A DNA stretch of 25,756 nt, taken from NCBI GenBank assembly GCA_018818855.1, contig JAHIRI010000049.1:1-25756 (forward strand), given 5' to 3'. Source of the stretch: Patescibacteria group bacterium (lineage in GTDB: Bacteria; Patescibacteriota; Patescibacteriia; XYB2-FULL-38-15). The notes below the pieces were generated by a model. The model did no database searches. It was not told the DNA's origin and saw nothing but the letters and a program-made list of their open reading frames with translations. Shown here one piece after another: positions 1 through 7,511 of this stretch (positions are counted from its first letter, which is position 1; every line of letters begins with the position of its first letter). Both the position numbers and the translations under genes were made by a program.

Positions 1-225
1 AAGTATCACGTGAAACAAGGTTTGGTTATTTTCTGCCTTGGCGTGATTATTTGGTTGGTCGGCATGGCGTTGCCTTGGTACTGGGCGTTTAGTTTTTATT
101 GGATTATACAATTATTGCAGCTCGGACTTTTAGTTCTTGTGATTTTGGGAATTATGAACGCCGCGGGCGGAAAACAAGAGCCCTTACCAGTCGTCGGAAA
201 ATTTGCTGACATGTTTAAGTTCTAA
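1..225 (+). CDS. C-terminal part of a small membrane protein (DUF4870/UPF0132-like)
   Basis: The frame is open from the first base of the window to a TAA at 223-225, so this is probably the end of a longer gene that begins outside. A GTG at position 10 could start a 71-residue protein, but no Shine-Dalgarno sequence can be seen in the few bases before it. Two hydrophobic helices are visible (about residues 5-28 and 32-50, counted from the GTG). They are followed by a short polar tail ending in PLPVVGKFADMFKF. A C-terminal 'LPxxGxFAdxF' tail after the last membrane helix recalls DUF4870/UPF0132-type small integral membrane proteins, whose function is unknown. The family call rests on this tail only. 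The gene converges on typA and shares a bidirectional terminator with it. Confidence 0.6.
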   Translation, partial: KYHVKQGLVIFCLGVIIWLVGMALPWYWAFSFYWIIQLLQLGLLVLVILGIMNAAGGKQEPLPVVGKFADMFKF

Positions 226-236
226 ATTGAAAGATC

Positions 237-279
237 AAAAAAACTCCGCCCTGCAGAAAACGGGGCGGAGTTTTTTTAT
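237..279. terminator. Bidirectional intrinsic terminator
   Basis: An 11-bp stem (241-251 with 263-273) has an 11-base loop, an A-run on the left and a T-run on the right, so it can end transcription in both directions. It lies between the convergent ends of the first gene (stop at 225) and typA (stop at 282). Confidence 0.9.
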
Positions 280-281
280 TA

Positions 282-2096
282 TTATTCTCTATTAGTTCTC
301 GCCATTCGTTTGGCCGTGAGTTCATCAAGATGAACTTTTCTGATACGCGTGCTTTTCGGAGTTACTTCAACTAATTCGTCATCGCCAATATATTCTAATG
401 CGGCTTCAAGATTCATCTCTTTCGGCGCGTTAAAGTGTTCAGCTGAACCGTCACCCTTGGAACGCATATTGGAAAGTTCTTTAGCTTTACAAACATTTAC
501 TCGAATGTCGCCGCTACGCGCATTTTGTCCGACAACCTGTCCTGCGTAAACTTTGATTGCTGGTCCAATGAAAAGTATGCCGCGATCCTGAATATTGATC
601 ATACCGTAAAGATTAGTCGTTCCGGTTTCATGCGCCACGAGCGATCCTTGTTCGCGTTCGCGCCAGTTACCCGGGTCGGGAAGATATTCAGCAAAAGTTG
701 TATTTATGATGCCAAGGCCTCTCGTATCAGTTAAAAATTCGCTGCGGTAACCGAAAAGTCCGCGGGTTGGAATTAAAAATTCTAAATAAGTAATTCCGTC
801 AATTGTTTTCATGTCTTTTAATTCACCCTTGCGGCTGCCGAGTTTTTGAATGACAATTCCGGAATGTGCTTCAGGCACTTCAACAAAGACGCGTTCGTAC
901 GGCGTCATTCTTTTTCCATTAATTTCTTTTTCAATAACTTTTGGTCGGGAGACTTGGAGTTCAAAACCTTCGCGGCGCATTCTTTCAATCAAGATTGATA
1001 AATGCAATTCGCCGCGTCCGGAAACAATCCATCCGCCCTCGGCCGCGTTTTCAACTTTTAAGGCCATGTCATTTTCCAATTCTTTTTGCAAACGTTCTTG
1101 GATTTGGCGCGAGGTTGTGAATTGTCCTTCAAGTCCCGCGAAGGGAGAGTCATTAATAATAAAAGTCATTTTGACGGTTGGCTCCTCAATGCTCAAAACC
1201 GGCAAAGCTTTCGGGTTTACCGCGTCGGCGATCGTTTCGCCGATCGTAAGATTTGGCACGCCGGAAATTGCCGCGATATCGCCAGCTTGAACTTCTTTCG
1301 CTTCCACTCTTTCTAATCCACAAAAAGTCATAAGCGAAACCAGGCGGTATTTTGTCATTTGTCCGGTGCGGTTTATGTGTGCGACATCTTGTCCGACTTT
1401 CAGAGTGCCATTATAAACTCGGCCGATGCCGATTCTTCCTTTGAAAGTATCTCCGAAAATATTGGCAACCAACATCTGGAGCGGTGCGGCCGGATCGCCA
1501 ATGGGTGCGGGTACGTGTTTTAAAATACTTTCAAAAATTGGCGTGATATCTTTCATTTTAGAAATGTCGGCTTCCTCACCCGCCAAACCAAGTTTTGCCG
1601 AAGCGTAAATCACGGGAAAATCCAGGGTCGCGTCCGAGGCGCCGAGTTCAACAAATAAATCAAAAGTTTTATCCAAGGCAAAATCCGGCCGAGCGTGCGG
1701 TTTGTCAATTTTATTCACGACGACAATAATTTTATGGCCAAGTTCCAGGGCTTTTTTCAAAACAAATCTTGTTTGGGGCATCGGACCTTCTTTGGCGTCA
1801 ACGAGCAAAAGACAGCCGTCAGCCATATTTAAAACTCGTTCCACTTCACCGCCGAAATCAGCGTGGCCAGGCGTATCAATAATATTTATTTTTGTTTCGC
1901 CCCATTGCACCGACGCGTTTTTAGAAAAAATGGTGATGCCGCGTTCGCGCTCCAGTTCATTTGAATCCATAATACAAATTCTGCCGATATTATCTTTACC
2001 GACATTGGTGGACGACTGATGGAGCAGCGCGTCAACCAGGGTTGTTTTTCCGTGGTCAACGTGTGCGATAATGGCAATGTTTCTGATGTTATTCAT
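282..2096 (-). CDS. typA: Ribosome-associated GTPase TypA/BipA
   Basis: Translational GTPase of the TypA/BipA family, which binds the ribosome in the EF-G site and supports 50S assembly and stress growth. At 604 residues it matches the family's usual length of about 607. Visible motifs are the P-loop AHVDHGKTT (residues 11-19), switch I ending in RGITI (52-56), DTPGH (74-78), NKID (128-131) and YASAK in the G5 position. The C-terminal part carries the family's typical runs such as RGLFGYRSEFLTDTRG. The ATG at 2096 is preceded by AT-rich sequence with no Shine-Dalgarno, and the likely transcription start is about 47 bases upstream. It is transcribed alone from a consensus promoter at 2150-2178 and ends at the shared terminator at 237-279. 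Base composition is that of the AT-rich backbone. The identification is secure. Confidence 0.97.
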   Translation of the reverse strand: MNNIRNIAIIAHVDHGKTTLVDALLHQSSTNVGKDNIGRICIMDSNELERERGITIFSKNASVQWGETKINIIDTPGHADFGGEVERVLNMADGCLLLVDAKEGPMPQTRFVLKKALELGHKIIVVVNKIDKPHARPDFALDKTFDLFVELGASDATLDFPVIYASAKLGLAGEEADISKMKDITPIFESILKHVPAPIGDPAAPLQMLVANIFGDTFKGRIGIGRVYNGTLKVGQDVAHINRTGQMTKYRLVSLMTFCGLERVEAKEVQAGDIAAISGVPNLTIGETIADAVNPKALPVLSIEEPTVKMTFIINDSPFAGLEGQFTTSRQIQERLQKELENDMALKVENAAEGGWIVSGRGELHLSILIERMRREGFELQVSRPKVIEKEINGKRMTPYERVFVEVPEAHSGIVIQKLGSRKGELKDMKTIDGITYLEFLIPTRGLFGYRSEFLTDTRGLGIINTTFAEYLPDPGNWREREQGSLVAHETGTTNLYGMINIQDRGILFIGPAIKVYAGQVVGQNARSGDIRVNVCKAKELSNMRSKGDGSAEHFNAPKEMNLEAALEYIGDDELVEVTPKSTRIRKVHLDELTAKRMARTNRE

Positions 2097-2149
2097 AATT
2101 TAAATAAAAAATCCGCTGGAAAGCAGAAAATTAATTTCTTCAATCTTGA

Positions 2150-2178
2150 ATTATAATATAGAAAAATGATTTTGTCAA
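2150..2178 (-). promoter_or_regulatory. Consensus sigma-70-type promoter of typA
   Basis: On the minus strand this reads TTGACA (2178-2173), a 17-base spacer, then TATAAT (2155-2150). Both boxes are perfect, and the start of typA lies 54 bases downstream of the -10 box. Confidence 0.85.
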
Positions 2179-2219
2179 CTATTTTCTAGAGATACAGTCT
2201 GCAAGCGGCTTAGCCGATT

Positions 2220-3083
2220 TTAATTTGCCGTGACAGCGGCCAGAGTAATGGCGGCGGCTACTGTAATTAATAAACCCAAAATTTGGTGTTTGCGGAGAAG
2301 TTCGTGGTTAAAGGTTAATCCTAAAATTGCGGCCAGGGCAATGTATGCTTCGCTAATGCTTGTAGCGACGGCAATTGGGATAAACAATGTACTATAAGAA
2401 TAGGCGATCCACGCGGCATTATCAATCAAACCGGCCCCGACAATTAATAATTTGTCTTTATGCCAATCGCGTAAAATTTCACCGCGCCTTGAGCGAGAAA
2501 GTATATAAATTAAAGTAATAATTGCCACTACTAAGCTAGCAAACCAGTTAATCATCAGAGGGTTAGTCTCGCGGGCTCCAACTCCGAACAGAAAATTTGT
2601 TGCGCCCATACCGATAGCGCCCAGAAACGCATAGATAACTCCTTTTTCAACTTTGATTTTTTTTAATTGAGATAATGATTTAACAGAGATAAAAAAAATT
2701 CCGACAATTAAAAATGTGATGGAAATTATTTGTAAGAACGACAAGTGTTCTGATAAAAAGATTGAAGCTAGTCCGGCAGCGACAGGAATTTCTAGTGCGC
2801 AGATGGGGACTACTACACAAATTTTTCCGTCACGCAGTCCTTGAAAATTGAATAAAGAGGTGAAGAGCAAAACAATACTAGTAATACAAAGGATGAAGGC
2901 CGCGCGGTTGGAAGAAAAAGTGACGAGAATATCTTTGTAAACAAAGGGTGTTAACAAAATTGCGGCAGTGGCTGTGACAAAAAATAGCGCCGCCCATTTC
3001 CCAAATTCACGACAACTTTTTTGAATTAAAAAATCGCCAAAGCCCCAGCCAAATAAAGATAAAAATGCAAAAAAGATGCCCAT
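2220..3083 (-). CDS. EamA/DMT-family small-molecule transporter
   Basis: Predicted inner-membrane permease of the drug/metabolite transporter superfamily with two EamA repeats. From the chosen start (ATG at 3083, MGIFFAFLSLFGWGF) it has 287 residues and about ten hydrophobic helices, the standard size and fold. The first repeat ends with the typical EamA pattern ALEIPVAAGLASIFLSEHLS, where a Glu-containing loop precedes the last helix of the repeat. The frame stays open upstream to an ATG at 3185. That would add 34 polar residues encoded by a tRNA-like element and is unlikely to be translated, because EamA proteins start at the first helix. No Shine-Dalgarno is visible before ATG 3083. The substrate cannot be predicted. 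The gene lies just downstream of tRNA-Ser and the tRNA-like relic on the same strand, so it could share their transcript. Confidence 0.85.
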   Translation of the reverse strand: MGIFFAFLSLFGWGFGDFLIQKSCREFGKWAALFFVTATAAILLTPFVYKDILVTFSSNRAAFILCITSIVLLFTSLFNFQGLRDGKICVVVPICALEIPVAAGLASIFLSEHLSFLQIISITFLIVGIFFISVKSLSQLKKIKVEKGVIYAFLGAIGMGATNFLFGVGARETNPLMINWFASLVVAIITLIYILSRSRRGEILRDWHKDKLLIVGAGLIDNAAWIAYSYSTLFIPIAVATSISEAYIALAAILGLTFNHELLRKHQILGLLITVAAAITLAAVTAN

Positions 3084-3097
3084 GGATGAAATAAAAA

Positions 3098-3190
3098 CGG
3101 AAGGGGTGGGATTTGAAAGCTTCTCGGTGCTGTCCTCGGAGCCGCAAATGTCTTGCAGGGAGTGGGTTCTCTCGCCGACCCCCATTCGCC
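3098..3190 (-). pseudogene. tRNA-like relic, serine type
   Basis: On the minus strand its last 20 bases (TTCAAATCCCACCCCTTCCG) match the T-loop-to-discriminator end of the neighbouring tRNA-Ser at 17 of 20 positions. Upstream are a GGGGGT that can pair with the ACCCC of the acceptor end, a five-base-pair stem with a seven-base loop in the anticodon-arm position, and a segment in the place of a long variable arm. It cannot be a working tRNA as read: the T-stem does not pair and position 33 of the loop is not U. I infer a decayed duplicate of tRNA-Ser. A chance resemblance outside the 3' 20 bases is possible. Confidence 0.4.
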
Positions 3191-3223
3191 AAACTAATCG
3201 CTGATGCGATTATTTTGTCGAAA

Positions 3224-3310
3224 CGGAAGGGGCGAGATTCGAACTCGCGATACCGTTTCCGGTATACCGCATTTCGAGTGCGGCGCTTTCGGCCACTCAG
3301 CCACCCTTCC
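3224..3310 (-). tRNA. tRNA-Ser(CGA)
   Basis: An 87-base cloverleaf: acceptor GGAAGGG paired with CCCTTCC, discriminator G, anticodon stem CCGCA/TGCGG around loop CTCGAAA (anticodon CGA, reads UCG), a long class II variable arm (TATACCG GAAA CGGTATC) and T-arm GCGAG TTCGAAT CTCGC. The 3' CCA is not encoded. Confidence 0.96.
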
Positions 3311-3338
3311 ATTTTTTAACTTAGCATTTTCATAAAAT

Positions 3339-3367
3339 AAAATAAAGAGCGTGACGCTCCTTATTTT
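3339..3367. terminator. Hairpin with A/T-rich arms, possible terminator
   Basis: A stem AAAATAA-x-GAGCG / CGCTC-x-TTATTTT with a three-base loop. On the minus strand the odd pair is a G-U wobble, so the structure is better in that direction, where a T-rich tail follows. It sits between unit A and tRNA-Ser, so it may be a back-up terminator before the tRNA transcript. Confidence 0.5.
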
Positions 3368-3390
3368 TTGTTTTTGTTTTTAATTTTTAC

Positions 3391-3407
3391 CCCGCCTGGA
3401 CGGCGGG
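3391..3407. repeat. Short GC palindrome CCCGCC-tggac-GGCGGG
   Basis: A six-base-pair perfect inverted repeat stands out in an AT-rich spacer. The rest of the 3311-3554 gap shows only A/T-rich sequence and no convincing reading frame. It may be one of the short palindromes scattered through this genome. Confidence 0.45.
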
Positions 3408-3554
3408 TAATTTTGGAAAAAGAACTAATTTAGCAAAAGGTTCCCCCTCTTTTTAGTTTGTTTGCTTTATAATTTCAGCAGACAAAAACAAAAAGTCGAT
3501 TTTTCTTTTACATTATTATATTATATCACGTTTCACTGATTTTGTCCAGTTTTT

Positions 3555-3594
3555 TGATAAAAAAGTGGGCGCCGGAGAGTTACCTCTGGCGCCC
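3555..3594 (-). terminator. Terminator of GC-rich unit A
   Basis: On the minus strand GGGCGCC (3594-3588) pairs with GGCGCCC (3573-3567), extended by a partly paired inner stem, and is followed by ACTTTTTTATC. It begins 11 bases after the lipoprotein stop codon. Confidence 0.88.
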
Positions 3595-3604
3595 GGTCTC
3601 CCGG

Positions 3605-4276
3605 TTAGGGAGGAGATGGTGTGACAAAACCGTGGTTGCATCCGCCGTCGCCGTTCGTCACGGACGTGACAGCCAATTCCGTCCCGTCCAGCCAAACGTG
3701 CGGCGTACCCCAGATGGCCAGCAGCTCTGGCCCACAAGACCAGCCGATGCCGATGCCGGAGTCCAGCCGGATGTTGAAGATGTAGCTGGCATTCCAGACG
3801 AGAGGCGCGAGTGTGCATTCGAGCCGGCGAGAACGAGTGACAGAGCACTCGAGAGAGGCTCGCCAGCTGATGATCGGAATACCGCCCTGCTCGACTTGGA
3901 ATTCGAGATCCATCGGAGACAGCAAGTCGTAGTCGAAACAGTAGAAGATGAAGAGTCCAGTGGTCGGAATTTCCGGCAGGGCGCAAGGATCGATTGTTCC
4001 GTCTTCGACGTCGCTGTCTTCGGTTTCCGCGTCTTCCGCGTCAGCCTCGCTGCCTTCGTCGGTCGCTTCGTCCTCGCCCGCATCGTCTTCCGCGGTTTCG
4101 GGGACATCGGGTGCGACTTCGTCCGGTCCGGCATCATCCTCTTCGAGGATGTCCGGCTCTGCGTCGGGAGACGCTTCGGGCATGGTGTCCAGGCCGGACT
4201 CTCCGAAGCCCTCGGTCTCCAGTCCGCAACTCGCCACGAAAAGGGCGACCACAATCGCCGTCAGTTTGGTTTCCAT
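3605..4276 (-). CDS. Predicted lipoprotein with acidic stalk (GC-rich unit A)
   Basis: A 223-residue exported lipoprotein of unknown function. The start ATG at 4276 has a strong Shine-Dalgarno (GGAGG, eight bases before it). The N-terminus METKLTAIVVALFVASCG is a short lipoprotein signal peptide with lipobox VASC; the Cys should become lipidated residue 1. About 70 residues made almost only of D, E, A, P, G, S and T follow, a flexible acidic stalk. A C-terminal domain of about 135 residues contains at least five Cys and several Trp (CALPEIP, FYCFDYDLL, ECSVT, WSCGPELL, GGCNHGF), which suggests a disulfide-bonded extracellular domain. I recognise no named family. Acidic D/A/P stalks behind a lipobox are common in Myxococcota-type lipoproteins; a foreign origin is an inference. 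Codon use is GC-rich, unlike both neighbours. A longer frame back to ATG 4462 crosses a terminator and the promoter and is rejected. Confidence 0.82.
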   Translation of the reverse strand: METKLTAIVVALFVASCGLETEGFGESGLDTMPEASPDAEPDILEEDDAGPDEVAPDVPETAEDDAGEDEATDEGSEADAEDAETEDSDVEDGTIDPCALPEIPTTGLFIFYCFDYDLLSPMDLEFQVEQGGIPIISWRASLECSVTRSRRLECTLAPLVWNASYIFNIRLDSGIGIGWSCGPELLAIWGTPHVWLDGTELAVTSVTNGDGGCNHGFVTPSPP

Positions 4277-4325
4277 CTTACCCCTCCTTTCACCCTCTCT
4301 CGGGTGCAAACGAACCAAACAATTT

Positions 4326-4354
4326 ATTCTTACATAAAAAGTAGGGTTTGTCAA
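4326..4354 (-). promoter_or_regulatory. Promoter of GC-rich unit A
   Basis: On the minus strand TTGACA (4354-4349), a 17-base spacer and AAGAAT (4331-4326). The -35 box is perfect and the -10 box weaker. It begins about 20 bases after the unit B terminator. A small hairpin (CACCC/GGGTG, 4291-4306) lies just before the SD. Confidence 0.7.
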
Positions 4355-4372
4355 GAATCTTAAAATTTTTAT

Positions 4373-4400
4373 AAAAAAAGCCTTACCAGTGCGTAAGGCT
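4373..4400 (-). terminator. Terminator of GC-rich unit B
   Basis: On the minus strand AGCCTTAC (4400-4393) pairs with GTAAGGCT (4386-4379) around a six-base loop and is followed by seven T. It is a textbook intrinsic terminator. Confidence 0.9.
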
Positions 4401-4590
4401 TCGGAGGCGAACTCATTGTGAGCTAGTCGCGGATTCGGCGGCGGTACCCCGTTGACGGTCATGTTTCAGAATGAGAGTTCTGGATTCGCCGGCCGGCAAA
4501 AGGTACTCGACGCTAAACCGCGGTAGCCGGACGTTTATAGGAGTTGCCCATATCGTCCCCCTGAATCGCTCCTCTGGCGGCTCAGATTGA
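4401..4590 (-). other. GC-rich small transcript of unit B; coding status unclear
   Basis: This 190-base GC-rich stretch sits between a good promoter (4595-4623) and a strong terminator (4373-4400), so a transcript of about 200 bases is expected. An ATG at 4551 with an SD-like AGGGGG five bases before it opens only 12 codons (MGNSYKRPATAV, stop TAG at 4515-4513). The +1 frame is open from 4592 to a TGA at 4415-4413 and reads like a real protein (for example VRLPRFSVEYLLPAGESRT). It has no ATG, GTG or TTG near an SD. Possibilities are a 12-codon leader peptide, a +1 frameshift joining the two frames (about 46 residues), a one-base sequence error, or a structured non-coding RNA. No family was recognised. 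Confidence 0.55.
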
Positions 4591-4594
4591 TTTT

Positions 4595-4623
4595 ATGTTA
4601 GTGGTTAATTTTCTTTTTGTCAA
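4595..4623 (-). promoter_or_regulatory. Promoter of GC-rich unit B
   Basis: On the minus strand TTGACA (4623-4618), a 17-base spacer, TAACAT (4600-4595). It overlaps the last codons of the upstream O-antigen ligase-like gene, so unit B is transcribed independently of that gene. Confidence 0.78.
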
Positions 4624-5914
4624 GAGCTGGAATTATGGAAAGACCAACCAAAAGCCAAAAGAAAAGCGAAAGATCATTTTTAAAATAAGGCACGTCAACT
4701 AGACCGTGAATAAATACTGTAATCATAACCGCTATTAAAGTAATGAGTAATGGCTGGCGAGTGGCTAAGAAATTTTTTATGGCATCTTTGAAAAATTTTA
4801 TTATCATCAACAAAAAAACAATTAAGCCGCCGAGACCAAGTTCAGACCAAAAATTTAAAAATAAATTATGTGGATAAAGATAAATTTCAATGTATTTTGC
4901 CTTGTGATATGGGGCAAAACTTTCTTGATAACCAGCTAAACCCACACCGGAGAAAAGTCGGTCACGGAGCATTTGCCAAGTTTCGCGCCACATAATTAGG
5001 CGGACTTTTCCCGAATCATTTTGAAAGGTTAATTGTTCTGTGGCGTAATATCTAAATTGCGGCACGAGGGCGATGACGGTAACAAAAATGATCGTGAGCG
5101 CAACTGTCGGCCAGCGTAATTTTTTGGTCATAATTCCCAAGAAAAAAAGTCCGGCCAAAATTCCGACGTATGCGCCTTCAGAGCGGGCGAAGATGACCGC
5201 CGCGAGGGAAAGAACGATGACAAATAGTTGAAAAATTAATGGTTTGAAATTTGTGATTAAAGTTTTTTGGAATTTGAAATTTAAAATTTGAAATTTTGAT
5301 ATCAGCCAGCCGACATAGAGCACAATAATCGGGGCGAGATAAAGTCCGATAGCGTTTGGATAGCCGAAGAAGCTCGTGACGCGGCGAGTTTCGGCCGCTT
5401 GCCAAATCGGATTGGGAATAGCAAAACCGGTGAATTTTTGGTAAATGGCAAAAGCGGAAACATAAAGCGCGGAGATTCCAAGCGCGTAGAAAATTAAGTC
5501 CAAATCTTTTTTTGTTTTGATAACACTTAGAAAAACAAGCAAGAAGAGCATTGGTTCAAAAAAATAAGCTTTAAAAATTCCCGCGGCGGCGCGCAAGTCA
5601 GGGGAGATAAGAAGTGAAATCATGGCAAAAACAAGCCAGGCTAAAATAAGCCATGTCCAATTTTTCTTTTCTAAGATTTTAAGGGGTGAGCTAAATTTTT
5701 CTTTTTTTAATTTTAATTTTAAAAACCAAACAGCGAAAAGAATTAAAATCATTGCTTCAAGCAAAGTCATTGGCATTGGTCCCAGAGAAAACCTGATCAG
5801 GTATGTCGGCAGGAGTGCGAGAAGCGCGGCGGTCGCCCAAAGTAAATTACGCCAAGCGAGGTAGGCAAAACCGCAAAAAAATAAAATTAAAAAAATTGGC
5901 CAAAGCATACTCAT
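4598..5914 (-). CDS. O-antigen ligase/polymerase-like membrane protein (Wzy_C family)
   Basis: A 438-residue polytopic membrane protein with about ten to twelve hydrophobic helices. It carries the hallmark of the O-antigen ligase/polymerase superfamily: a large loop in the second half (about residues 290-350) with the sequence RLIMWRETWQMLRDRLFSGVG, then YPHNLFLNFWSELGLGG. The PHN(x)xL motif is typical of WaaL/Wzy_C proteins, which polymerise or transfer lipid-linked glycans outside the membrane. The start ATG at 5914 overlaps the stop of the upstream flippase by ATGA and has an SD (GGAGG, ten bases upstream) inside that gene, so the two are translationally coupled. Ligase and polymerase cannot be told apart here. 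No glycosyltransferases lie alongside, so the glycan is unknown. Confidence 0.87.
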   Translation of the reverse strand: MSMLWPIFLILFFCGFAYLAWRNLLWATAALLALLPTYLIRFSLGPMPMTLLEAMILILFAVWFLKLKLKKEKFSSPLKILEKKNWTWLILAWLVFAMISLLISPDLRAAAGIFKAYFFEPMLFLLVFLSVIKTKKDLDLIFYALGISALYVSAFAIYQKFTGFAIPNPIWQAAETRRVTSFFGYPNAIGLYLAPIIVLYVGWLISKFQILNFKFQKTLITNFKPLIFQLFVIVLSLAAVIFARSEGAYVGILAGLFFLGIMTKKLRWPTVALTIIFVTVIALVPQFRYYATEQLTFQNDSGKVRLIMWRETWQMLRDRLFSGVGLAGYQESFAPYHKAKYIEIYLYPHNLFLNFWSELGLGGLIVFLLMIIKFFKDAIKNFLATRQPLLITLIAVMITVFIHGLVDVPYFKNDLSLFFWLLVGLSIIPALDKKKINH

Positions 5915-7359
5915 TTTAATTTTCCTCCAAGGGCGGATCCGCCTCGGGCGGAAATAATTTCCATTACGGTTTCCTTACTAAATCCACGAAGTAAATAAAG
6001 GGCAGCAAAATAAATTGCCGCGCCGAGTAAAATTAAAAATAAGATATTCATACTCATTAGAAAATAAATTGCCGTGCACATCAGGAGACTTGCAATAATA
6101 GATTTGCCCAAAACTTTTCCCGAAGGAAAGAGGCGAGTGTTTTTAAAGACAACAAAAAATGAAATAAGAGCAATGGCTCCCTCTGAGGAAACCGTAATCC
6201 AGGCCGCGGCCCAAAAGCTGTAGCGAGGGATTAAAATAATATAAGCTACAAGAGAAATAATGGCAACTATCGCATACGCCCAGATCATTTGTTTTTGTTT
6301 TTTAATGGCGACGATGACGTGGCCAAAAAGCGTACCGACGAAAATCGCTCCGGCTGCCAAAATTAAAATTTTTAAAATCGTTCCGGAAAGAGCGAAATCG
6401 TCGCCAGCTACCGCGCTCATGATTTGTTCACCCAAAAGCATTGTTCCGAAAATTATCGGGACAATCACCATCATTAAGAAGTCAAAAGATTTTTTTAAAA
6501 GCCGCGAAAATCTTTCTAAATTTTTTTCCGCCCACGAAGCAGTAAGAACCGGTAGGACAAGTCCGGCAAACATCATTGGCAAAGTCGTAAGAACATCAAG
6601 AACTCTGTAAGAGGCGCCATAAAGTCCGACCGTGGCTTGGCTTTGAAAAAGCGAAAGAATAATCACGTCAGCTTTCAAATATATAAGATTAAAAATAATA
6701 GAAAGTCCGATCGGCCAGGAGCGGCGGTAAATTTCTCCCCAAACAGGCCAGTCAAAAACAAATTTTATACGAACATATTTTAGAGAAAAAATAAAATTCA
6801 CCAAGAAATTTGCAAAACTTCCCAAAATTACCGCGAGCATCACGGCGAGCAGCCCGGCATTAAGATAAATGACAGTCGCAACCCCGGCAAGGAGAATAAT
6901 TCGGCCAATGTTTTCTGCGATAGCAACTTTTTCCATGCGCAAATTTTTCTGGAAAAGGCCGATTAGGACTTGGTTCAAGGCGACAAAAAGAAATGAGAGA
7001 GTTGTAATAGCTATACCAATTTTTAAAGTTGCATCATACGGAAAAAGTAAAACGACAAGCGGAGCGAGACCCAAAAAAATTATTGCGGAAAAAAATCTTA
7101 AAGTAAAAATATTGCTTGTGATTTTATTGATGTTGACATTCGGTTCGGAAATCATCTGCACTGTAGTTAGGGTCAAACCGAAGTCAACTAAAATTCCAAA
7201 AAATTGTAAAAAAGAAACGATGGTTGTGTATCCGCCGTAGCCGTCTTGTCCCAGATATCTCGTCATTATGGCGAGCGCCGCCAAACCTAAAATAGTGGAA
7301 AGAATTTTTCCACCGACTTGATAAAACATATTGTGCGCAACCTGGCGGGTGAGGGACAT
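5911..7359 (-). CDS. Wzx-like polysaccharide flippase (MOP superfamily)
   Basis: A 482-residue polysaccharide biosynthesis/export protein of the Wzx/RfbX type, expected to flip undecaprenyl-linked oligosaccharides across the cytoplasmic membrane. About 12-14 hydrophobic helices run the whole length. The N-terminus (QVAHNMFYQVGGKILSTILG, then MTRYLGQDGYGGYTTIVS) is typical of the family, where a conserved 'R-L-G-x-x-x-Y-G' follows helix 1. The ATG at 7359 lies only 11 bases from an extended -10 box, so the mRNA is nearly leaderless. The gene overlaps the downstream ligase-like gene by four bases. The pair looks like the export and polymerisation half of a surface-glycan pathway. Confidence 0.92.
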   Translation of the reverse strand: MSLTRQVAHNMFYQVGGKILSTILGLAALAIMTRYLGQDGYGGYTTIVSFLQFFGILVDFGLTLTTVQMISEPNVNINKITSNIFTLRFFSAIIFLGLAPLVVLLFPYDATLKIGIAITTLSFLFVALNQVLIGLFQKNLRMEKVAIAENIGRIILLAGVATVIYLNAGLLAVMLAVILGSFANFLVNFIFSLKYVRIKFVFDWPVWGEIYRRSWPIGLSIIFNLIYLKADVIILSLFQSQATVGLYGASYRVLDVLTTLPMMFAGLVLPVLTASWAEKNLERFSRLLKKSFDFLMMVIVPIIFGTMLLGEQIMSAVAGDDFALSGTILKILILAAGAIFVGTLFGHVIVAIKKQKQMIWAYAIVAIISLVAYIILIPRYSFWAAAWITVSSEGAIALISFFVVFKNTRLFPSGKVLGKSIIASLLMCTAIYFLMSMNILFLILLGAAIYFAALYLLRGFSKETVMEIISARGGSALGGKLK

Positions 7360-7370
7360 AAAATTACTTT

Positions 7371-7378
7371 ATTATATC
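7371..7378 (-). promoter_or_regulatory. Extended -10 promoter of the wzx-wzy unit
   Basis: On the minus strand TGATATAAT (extended -10; TATAAT at 7376-7371). No good -35 box is seen 17 bases upstream. The predicted transcript would start about five bases before the ATG at 7359. Confidence 0.65.
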
Positions 7379-7448
7379 ATTTTCATTTGACAGATGCGAG
7401 CGCTGTAATTTATTGGGCAGACATTCGTCATAAATAGTGAGAGGCAAA

Positions 7449-7477
7449 TTGACCCGTAGTTTATTTTTTGATATAAT
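7449..7477 (+). promoter_or_regulatory. Promoter of the SpoIID-domain gene
   Basis: TTGACC (7449-7454), a 17-base spacer, TATAAT (7472-7477). It gives a leader of about 165 bases before the ATG at 7651. Confidence 0.78.
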
Positions 7478-7511
7478 ATTATATATAAAAAGAGTTTTAA
7501 ACTTTGTGTTA

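Noticed and set aside
850..1290. Plus-strand frames inside typA
   Set aside because: They are antisense shadows of a well-conserved gene, with no start signals.
3224..3310. tRNA-Ser as an integration site bounded by direct repeats
   Set aside because: The relic is only about 126 bases away with 17 of 20 matches and no integrase or cargo lies between; a decayed copy explains it more simply.
3948..4337. Plus-strand Ser/Ala-rich frame of 129 codons
   Set aside because: It is the complement of the acidic Asp/Glu/Ala stalk of the lipoprotein gene; low-complexity Ser runs are the expected shadow.
3605..4462. A 285-codon minus-strand frame starting at 4462
   Set aside because: The first 62 codons run through the unit B terminator and the unit A promoter. 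The internal ATG at 4276 has a strong SD and begins a perfect lipoprotein signal peptide.
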